From: CAYMRB01 sp964392615
GTDB lineage: Bacteria; Planctomycetota; UBA8108
Reading direction: 5' to 3'
Assembly: GCA_964392615.1 (NCBI GenBank)
Contig: CAYMRB010000394.1
Coordinates: forward strand, 1-9,710
Length of the DNA: 9,710 nucleotides
A program made the position numbers and the translations under genes. The notes under the pieces were generated by a model. The model had not been told where the DNA came from, searched no databases, and was given only the letters and a program-made list of their open reading frames with translations. Shown here piece after piece: positions 1 to 5,436 of the stretch. Every line of letters starts with the position of its first letter. The first letter of the stretch is position 1.

Positions 1-1341
1 ACCGCGGCGATCGAGGCCGCGCATAAGGGGACGATCGCGTTGACGACCATCGGCTGCGGCGCCGATGTGGGCCCACAGCCCACCGGCACGGTCGACGACG
101 CGAAGCGGCATGGGCACTCGATCGCGCGGGAAGTGTCGCGCGTGCTGGCGCAGACCCTGTCCCCCCTCTCCGCCGCGCCGACGAGCCGTGGCCGCCAAGC
201 GAAGCTGCCGTTCGAAACGCCGCAGCCGCGCGCGTGGTGGGAGGCGCAGAAGGGCGCCTTTCGCGAGGTTCACGCGCGCCGCATGCTCGCGACGATCGAT
301 CGGAACGGCAGCCTGCCGACGCACCTGGACTATTCCATCGCGACGTGGTCGTTCGGCGACGCGCTGGCCATCGTCTTCCTTCCCGGCGAGGTCTGCGTCG
401 ACTACTCCGTGCGACTCGGACGCGAGCTCGACTGGCGCAGACTCTGGGTCGTCGGCTGGGCGAACGACGTGCCGTGCTACATCCCATCGCGCCGCGTCCT
501 CGCCGAGGGCGGCTACGAGCCGGACTTCTCGATGGTCTACTACGACCGCCCCGCGCGTTTTGCGCCCGCGGTCGAGGATACGATCGTCGGGGCGGTCCGA
601 GGATTGCTCGACGCCGACTTCGGCGCCGCGGCGAACCAGGAGCCGGCGCCGTACCACGTCCATCCGTTCGCCGACGGCGTGCGCTACGGAGAGCCGCCAC
701 GACCGACGCCCCGGCAGCGCGCGGCGATGTCTCGAACGATGCGCGACGTCGCCGCGAAGCTGCGCGACGCGCCGCCGGGGCGGCTCGGCCTGGCACCGTT
801 CCGCGCCGCGCTCGCGGCCGCTCGCAACGGCTTCGCGCGCGTGACCGCGAACGACGGCTCGGAAGCGATGTGGTTCGACTTCACGGGCGCGCAGCGGTGG
901 CGGCCCTTCATCCGGCAGACGAAACGCGGCACCGCCCTCCGGTGGCAAGCAGCCGCCATCGACGAGAAGAGCGCCGGCCGATCCGGGACGACGACCTTCG
1001 CCTTTCTTGGCGGCGTCGGCTGGCAGAGCATGCCTCCCACCGCGGGCTTCACGCTATCGGTCGGGGGCGACGAGGCCGTGCGCTTCGACGTCGTGCGGAG
1101 GCCGGCGCGCTGGACGAGCGATGCCAGCGGCGTCGAGCTTCTGTACTTCCCGTCCTGGATCTCGGAGGAGGACTCGGGCGGCTACTTCTTCGTCACCGTG
1201 CCTCTGGACAGGGTCGCCGCAGGGAAACCGCTCGAGCTCGGAGTGCGCTCTCTCGGTGAGGGCTCGAAGCGCTGGTTCTCTCTCGACGCGATCGACGCGA
1301 CGCCGTGGTTGGGCGCGCTGCGGGAGATTCTCGACGACTGA
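1..1341 (+). CDS. Neutral/alkaline ceramidase-family protein, C-terminal part (5' end outside window)
   Basis: The frame is open from base 1, so the TTG at 40 is not a real start and the gene begins upstream. 446 codons are visible, ending in TGA. Family members usually hydrolyse the amide bond of ceramide-like lipids with a zinc ion and are exported; many planctomycete paralogues have no tested substrate. Seen: a GCGADVGPQPTGT segment near bases 52-90 that matches the family's conserved G-C-G-A-D/N-x-P-x-x-x-G-T stretch, followed by a K-R-H-G helix. Next come FGDALAIVFLPGEVCVDY (about 343-405) and WANDVPCYIPSRRV (about 457-510). Glu at 388-390 and Tyr at 478-480 sit where the family places its last two zinc ligands (inference from motif position). 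The His ligands would lie upstream of the window. About 160 residues after base 850 form a separate beta-rich tail I do not recognise. A nucleotidyltransferase-like gene follows after 99 bases on the same strand. Confidence 0.85.
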   Translation, partial: TAAIEAAHKGTIALTTIGCGADVGPQPTGTVDDAKRHGHSIAREVSRVLAQTLSPLSAAPTSRGRQAKLPFETPQPRAWWEAQKGAFREVHARRMLATIDRNGSLPTHLDYSIATWSFGDALAIVFLPGEVCVDYSVRLGRELDWRRLWVVGWANDVPCYIPSRRVLAEGGYEPDFSMVYYDRPARFAPAVEDTIVGAVRGLLDADFGAAANQEPAPYHVHPFADGVRYGEPPRPTPRQRAAMSRTMRDVAAKLRDAPPGRLGLAPFRAALAAARNGFARVTANDGSEAMWFDFTGAQRWRPFIRQTKRGTALRWQAAAIDEKSAGRSGTTTFAFLGGVGWQSMPPTAGFTLSVGGDEAVRFDVVRRPARWTSDASGVELLYFPSWISEEDSGGYFFVTVPLDRVAAGKPLELGVRSLGEGSKRWFSLDAIDATPWLGALREILDD

Positions 1342-1440
1342 GTGCGCTACCGCTACACTCGATGTCGGCGGTGCAGGGCGCGCGCCGCCCAGTCCCGGGC
1401 CTCCCCGGCCCACGATCGATAGGAGCCTCGCGCACTGCCG

Positions 1441-2490
1441 ATGGCCGACGACGAGCGTCAAACCGATGCACTCGATGAGGTTCCGGTCGTCATCCTCGCG
1501 GGCAGCGACCGACGCCCCGGACCGGTTCCCGCCGGTGGCGAGGGATTCCACTTCGTCGTCGGATACAAGGGCGCGGAGATTCGCGTCGGTGACCGCCCGT
1601 TGATCGCGGTTCTCATCGAACGCTTGCGCGCGAGCGGCGCGTTCGCCGAGGTCTGGGTCGCCGGGCCGAAGAACGTCTACGAGGGGCTCGTCGACGCGCC
1701 GATCGTCGACACCGACGGCACGGTCGGCGAGAACCTGCGCCGGGCCGAGCGCCACGTGCGATCGCTGCGCGGCTCCGACGCGCGCATCGCGTTCATCGCG
1801 TGCGACATCCTGCCGTCGGTCGAGGAGATCGCCGAGCTCACCGCGCAGCTGAAGATCGTCATGCGCCCCCCGACGCCAGATGCCAAGGCGTCGCCGGCGC
1901 TGGCGATCTCGCTGTGCTCGGTCGACGCATCGAGCGAGGCCACCGACGACGACGAAGCCGTTGCCCGGCGGCTCGGCTCGTCGGTCTGGAAGCCGCGTTA
2001 CTCCATCCGCCCCACCGCGGGTGCCGAGCCGATTCCGTTCCTGCCGGGGCATCTGGCGATCGCGTGGCCGGCTCGTCTGCGCACCGGCCTCTTCTATCGC
2101 CTGCTGCGTCTCGCGTACCAGGAGCGCAACCGTGACCTCGACCACCGCAAGCGAACGATCGTGCTGCGCGTGCTGTCGGCCCTCTTGTGGCGCGACCTCC
2201 GCAACCTGCTACGACTCGAGTGGCCCTTGCTGACGTACACCGTCCTGCGTCGCGGCCTCGGCGCGTTCTTTCGCTGGCGGCGCGGCGAGTTGGACGTTCC
2301 CGGACTCGAGAAGGCGATCGCCGGCGTCTGCGTGCGCCGGCGCACCGCACGCGCCTGTCCGGGCAACGCTGTGCGGATCGTCCTGACGTCGCATCTCTCG
2401 TTCGCGAAAGACCTCGACACCCGCGAGGAGATCGCCGAGCTCAACAACGCCGCAACAGACGGCGAAGACCGGACAGACGCGCCGGACTGA
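1441..2490 (+). CDS. MobA-like nucleotidyltransferase (GT-A fold) protein
   Basis: 349 residues, cytoplasmic, with no signal peptide. The N-terminus has the strand-plus-loop VVILAG (residues 16-21) typical of NTP-transferases, then a Lys at 43 and GDRPLIAVLIERL (50-62). This corresponds to the family's K-x-x-x-x-x-G-x-P-L-I segment. FIACDILPSVEEI (118-130) resembles the acidic D-x-P nucleotide/metal site, and DLDTREEIAELNN (324-336) matches the usual D-x-D-T-P-E-D end of these domains. The glycine loop is unusual: GSDRRPGPVPAGG replaces the standard G-G-x-S-x-R-M-G. An Arg-rich helical insertion (about 211-285) precedes the last strand. The family transfers NMP to sugars, phosphonates or cofactors; the substrate here cannot be told. 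ATG at 1441 is preceded by AGGAG at 1421-1425, a rather long 15-base spacing. The gene converges on the isomerase-like gene with only 15 bases between stop codons. Confidence 0.75.
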   Translation: MADDERQTDALDEVPVVILAGSDRRPGPVPAGGEGFHFVVGYKGAEIRVGDRPLIAVLIERLRASGAFAEVWVAGPKNVYEGLVDAPIVDTDGTVGENLRRAERHVRSLRGSDARIAFIACDILPSVEEIAELTAQLKIVMRPPTPDAKASPALAISLCSVDASSEATDDDEAVARRLGSSVWKPRYSIRPTAGAEPIPFLPGHLAIAWPARLRTGLFYRLLRLAYQERNRDLDHRKRTIVLRVLSALLWRDLRNLLRLEWPLLTYTVLRRGLGAFFRWRRGELDVPGLEKAIAGVCVRRRTARACPGNAVRIVLTSHLSFAKDLDTREEIAELNNAATDGEDRTDAPD

Positions 2491-2505
2491 CAGGGCGGTC
2501 GCAGC

Positions 2506-3369
2506 CTACTTCAGCGCCTCCTTGCAGAACTGGACGCACTTCGCCACTTCCTTCACGGCGTCGGAGCCCTTCGGAATCCGGTACTCCAACTCGACGTCCG
2601 CGGGGAACGTGAACTTGTTCCTCTTCATGCACTGGAGAATGAGCGCGACGGGCGTGTCTCCCTGCCCGAGCGGCATGTTCGGACCGTTGTTCACCTTGCG
2701 GTCCTTCACGTGCAGGCTGAGGATCCGATCGTGGTACTTCTCGATCAGCGGGATCGGGGAGCGATTCGTGCCGGCGACGTAGTGGCCGATGTCGAGGTTG
2801 ATGCCGAGATACTTGCCGTACGACAGGATGTCACCGTCGTAGGTGGTCGGCTTCAGCTGCGTGTGGTTGTGGAAGCCGATCATGATCTCGTGCTTGTCGG
2901 CGATCGGCCCGAGCCTCTTGGCTGCCGACTCGGAGATCTCGCGAGTGATGCCCTTGGCGCCGAGCGCTTTGGCGACCTCGAAGCAATACTCGATCTTCTC
3001 GTCCGGCATGTTCCCGTTGCCGATACTGCCGAACTTCACGACGTGAATGTTGACGCCCGCGTCGTTGTACATCTTGCGCAGCGCCTTGAACCCCTCCATC
3101 GTCCCCTTCGCGAACTTCTCGGCAGGACCGCCCATCAGCTCGACGGAGCTCAGTCCGCACTGGATGGCGTACTTGAGCAGATCCTCTGTGCTACCGGGTA
3201 GCGAGCGGAAGCTGTATGTGATGGTGCCGATCTGCACGCCGTTGAAGTTCGAGCTCGGCTTGTCGGCAGGGGCGGCGGAAACGCGACCGGCCACCAACGC
3301 CGATGCGGTCAGCGCTGCGGTACTGCCGATGAAAGCGCGCCTGGAAAGATCCGTGTCGTTGCTCTGCAT
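2506..3369 (-). CDS. Tat-exported sugar phosphate isomerase/epimerase-like TIM-barrel protein
   Basis: 287 residues, the usual length for AP-endonuclease-2/xylose-isomerase-like barrels with a leader. The N-terminus has a twin-arginine signal (SRRAFIG, residues 9-15), a hydrophobic Ala-rich stretch (16-30) and a likely cleavage near SAA at 31-33, so the folded protein is probably exported by Tat. The barrel starts at GVQIGTITYSF (44-54). Likely metal or substrate ligands follow the family pattern: Glu77 in SVELMGG, His167 and His169 in GFHNHT, Asp193 and His196 in NLDIGHYVAGT, His220 in SLHVKDR, and Glu260/Glu262 in DVELEYR. These proteins isomerise or epimerise sugars, or act in glycoside oxidation routes; the exact substrate is unknown. 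ATG at 3369 is chosen because the Tat motif follows at once; GGAG-type sequence lies about 14 bases upstream. The protein is Lys/Asn-rich, unlike its Arg-rich neighbours. Confidence 0.88.
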   Translation of the reverse strand: MQSNDTDLSRRAFIGSTAALTASALVAGRVSAAPADKPSSNFNGVQIGTITYSFRSLPGSTEDLLKYAIQCGLSSVELMGGPAEKFAKGTMEGFKALRKMYNDAGVNIHVVKFGSIGNGNMPDEKIEYCFEVAKALGAKGITREISESAAKRLGPIADKHEIMIGFHNHTQLKPTTYDGDILSYGKYLGINLDIGHYVAGTNRSPIPLIEKYHDRILSLHVKDRKVNNGPNMPLGQGDTPVALILQCMKRNKFTFPADVELEYRIPKGSDAVKEVAKCVQFCKEALK

Positions 3370-3386
3370 GAGTTGCTCGGTTGCTC

Positions 3387-3557
3387 CTATGCTTCTTCGA
3401 TCACCTGCAGGCCAAGGGCCTTGCCGAACGCGGCCAGCGGCTCCTTGACGTCACAGCTCGCTCCTTTCGCCCCAGGAACCGTACGAACGGCACCTCGACC
3501 CGACCGTACCTCCGGTCCGTTGGAGGAGCAAGGGTCGTCACGAGCCGCGTGCAGCAT
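3387..3557 (-). CDS. Possible small ORF or 3' remnant of a lost gene
   Basis: An ORF of 56 codons runs from ATG at 3557 to TAG at 3389-3387. It overlaps the last 20 bases of the HEAT-repeat gene in another frame and ends 17 bases before the isomerase start. The last 21 codons (about 3452-3390) look truly coding: nearly all end in G or C except the final three, and they spell an amphipathic stretch containing EPLAAFGKALGL and ending VIEEA. The first 30 codons have mixed third positions and a Gly/Arg/Ser-rich, non-coding-like composition. The simplest reading is the C-terminal tail of a gene whose body was deleted, with a breakpoint near 3455; a true small protein is the alternative. I do not recognise the family. 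Confidence 0.3.
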   Translation of the reverse strand: MLHAARDDPCSSNGPEVRSGRGAVRTVPGAKGASCDVKEPLAAFGKALGLQVIEEA

Positions 3558-4464
3558 CCTCCTCGTGCTCTCCCGCGGCGCGAATCTTCGCGAGCGCCTC
3601 CGCGGCGTACTTTCGCACGTCGCTCGAGCCGCGATCGTCGAGGGCTCGCTCGAGAGCCGCGCGCGCAGGACGGGCGGCCGCGCCCAGTACGGAGAGAGCG
3701 CGCGCCGCAGCGCGGCGGACGTTGTCGACCTCGTCGGATAGAGCTGCGACGAGGCACGGGACCGATTCGGGACGCGGGCCGATCTCGGCGAGCGACCAGG
3801 CGCTGTGGATCCTTACCAGAGCGACGGGATCGGAGGTCGCGTGCTCCAACATCTCGCGTGCAGCGGCGAGATCCTCCGCTACCAGGTTTCTGCGACCGAG
3901 AGCTCCGGCGGCGCCGAGGCGCCGCGCGTCGGAATCGCTGCCCATCGCCGCCTCGAGCGCGCCGATCGCCTCGCCGGGAGCGGGCTGCTGGTGAGCCAGC
4001 GCGTTGAGCACGGCACCGTGGTCATCCTGGACGCCGAGCGCCGCGACCAACGCTCGCGTCGCCCCGGGAGGGCGAAGGCGCTGCAGAGCGGCAAATGCCC
4101 GGTACCGCGCGACGCTCGAATCGTGGTGGACCGCTTCGAGCAAGAGAGGAGTCGTGGCGTCACTGTGCTCGACCAGGAGCGCAGTGTAGAAGTCGAGCCC
4201 GACGCAGTGCCGATCGTCGACGGAGGGAAGGACGAGGAAACGCCGGAATCCCTCCTGCGAGCCGAGCGCGGCGAGCTCGCGGGCAGCGGCCTTGCGGTCG
4301 TCGACCGTGCCCTCCTCCAAGCGCCCCAGGTAGTACCATTCGAGAACGGGCCGCCGAGACGCAACGACGGCCCCTAGCAGAACGAGTGTCGCGCCCAGCC
4401 CGAGCCCCCAGACGACGAGGCGCCTGCTGCTCGCCGAACGCTGCGAAGTGAGTGACTCGCACAT
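3538..4464 (-). CDS. Membrane-anchored HEAT-repeat protein
   Basis: 308 residues. A short basic N-terminus (SQRSASSRR, 7-15) precedes one hydrophobic segment (about 17-36), which I read as a signal anchor with the bulk outside the membrane. The rest is alpha-helical solenoid. Repeating units with the HEAT/PBS-lyase signature D-x-x-V-R-x-x-A-A-x-A-L-x-x-L/I-G are seen around 116-131, 177-190, 213-229 (ALVRIHSAWSLAEIG), 246-261 (DNVRRAAARALSVLG) and 281-295 (SDVRKYAAEALAKI). Such proteins are protein-protein scaffolds; no catalytic motif is visible. ATG at 4464 is the only sensible start before the membrane segment, with only a weak purine stretch upstream. The EEP gene ends 48 bases upstream on the same strand, so co-transcription is plausible. 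The C-terminus is charged (GEHEEDAARGS). Confidence 0.82.
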   Translation of the reverse strand: MCESLTSQRSASSRRLVVWGLGLGATLVLLGAVVASRRPVLEWYYLGRLEEGTVDDRKAAARELAALGSQEGFRRFLVLPSVDDRHCVGLDFYTALLVEHSDATTPLLLEAVHHDSSVARYRAFAALQRLRPPGATRALVAALGVQDDHGAVLNALAHQQPAPGEAIGALEAAMGSDSDARRLGAAGALGRRNLVAEDLAAAREMLEHATSDPVALVRIHSAWSLAEIGPRPESVPCLVAALSDEVDNVRRAAARALSVLGAAARPARAALERALDDRGSSDVRKYAAEALAKIRAAGEHEEDAARGS

Positions 4465-4512
4465 GATCGCATTGTGACCTTCGGAGACGTGCGGCGCACC
4501 ATCCGTTCGACG

Positions 4513-5241
4513 TCACCGCAGCTGCAACTCGGCGACGAGCGGCAGGTGATCCGACGCGACGCGGGCGCATCGCATGCGCCCTCGATGTGCGAACGCGATG
4601 TGCACGGGGCCGCTGGCGAACACGCGGTCGAGCGGCCGCAACGGGCGCAACGCGGGGAATGTCCGAATCCGCCGTCCGCTCCCGTGATAGCCCTCCGGCT
4701 CGAGAACGACCGGCCCGAGCCGCCCCCATACGTCGTTGAAGTCGCCGGCAACGACGACCGCCGTGTCATGGCGCATGCGGTGCTCGTGCTGCCACGCCAG
4801 GACCCGACGCAGCTGCCGGCGTCTCTCGAACTCGGCGAGCCCGAGGTGCACGTTGAAGAGCCAAAGGCGACGGTGCACGCCTCGCTTGTCGATCGAGAGC
4901 CGAGCGTGCAGCGCACCGCGCTTCTTCTTCAACGGGATCGACAGGTCGATGTTCTCGTGGTGATCGATCGGATAGCGACTGAGGAGCGCATTGCCGTAGT
5001 GCCCCCTCTTCAGCCGCACGTTCGGATAGTACACGCGGTGCTCGAACCCGAGCGCCTCTCCGAGCAGATCGACTTGCCGGTGTTGGCGCGACCGCGGCAC
5101 GCCTTCGTCCACCTCCTGCAGCAGCAAGAAGTCCGCTCGGGTCGCGGCCAGCACCTCGACGACGCGCTGCGGTCGGTAGCGTCGATCGACGCCGCCGATG
5201 CCCTTGTGGATGTTGTACGTCACCAAGCGCAGACGCGACAT
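4513..5241 (-). CDS. Endonuclease/exonuclease/phosphatase (EEP) family protein, YbhP-like
   Basis: The frame is open back to an ATG at 5382, but I start at ATG 5241, giving 242 residues, because the domain begins at once with MSRLRLVTYNIHKG and the preceding 47 codons are Arg-rich with no domain. All EEP catalytic motifs are present: Asn10 in YNIHKG, Glu43 in LLQEVD, GHYGNALLSRYPI (80-92), His132 in FNVHLG, Asp167 and Asn169 in AGDFND, Asp205 in PLDRVF, and the closing Asp231-His232 in ASDHLPLVAEL. This is the Mg-dependent phosphodiesterase fold of exonuclease III, sphingomyelinases and inositol phosphatases. The short form and motif spacing resemble the E. coli YbhP type. The substrate (nucleic acid, phospholipid or phosphoester) cannot be told. 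No signal peptide is seen from this start. The HEAT-repeat gene follows 48 bases downstream. Confidence 0.87.
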   Translation of the reverse strand: MSRLRLVTYNIHKGIGGVDRRYRPQRVVEVLAATRADFLLLQEVDEGVPRSRQHRQVDLLGEALGFEHRVYYPNVRLKRGHYGNALLSRYPIDHHENIDLSIPLKKKRGALHARLSIDKRGVHRRLWLFNVHLGLAEFERRRQLRRVLAWQHEHRMRHDTAVVVAGDFNDVWGRLGPVVLEPEGYHGSGRRIRTFPALRPLRPLDRVFASGPVHIAFAHRGRMRCARVASDHLPLVAELQLR

Positions 5242-5436
5242 CGACAGACGCCATCGAAGAGCCGCCAGCGACGCGCACGCCAACGTCGTCCGTCGGCCGC
5301 CGCGTTTCTGACGATAGACGATACGGCAAGACGCCACGATCGACACCGAGAAACACGAGAGCACGCGTAACGCCAAGATCATCTGCGTCGGCGGAGCCGG
5401 AGGCTGGGCGCAACCGCGCGGCGTGGTCCCCGAGCC

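Noticed and set aside
1397..1411. A GC hairpin (GGGCC, TCCCC loop, GGCCC) in the gap after the ceramidase-family gene, as a terminator.
   Set aside because: The stem is five base pairs with no following T run, and such stems are common by chance in GC-rich DNA.
1054..2145. A 363-codon minus-strand frame across the ceramidase end and the nucleotidyltransferase-like gene.
   Set aside because: It lies opposite two supported genes, has no recognisable domain, and has the composition of an antisense shadow.
2491..2505. A bidirectional terminator between the two convergent genes.
   Set aside because: The 15 bases contain no useful inverted repeat; any terminator would have to lie within the coding ends.
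3502..3517. A hairpin GACCG/CGGTC after the HEAT-repeat gene stop as a terminator.
   Set aside because: Short stem, six-base loop and no T run on the minus strand.
4474..5370. A 298-codon plus-strand frame opposite the EEP gene.
   Set aside because: The EEP frame has every catalytic motif; this frame has none.
5242..5382. An N-terminal extension of the EEP protein from ATG 5382.
   Set aside because: The weakly hydrophobic first 20 residues could be taken for a signal, but Arg-rich non-domain sequence follows and the fold starts exactly at MSRLRLVTYN. Kept as an alternative only.
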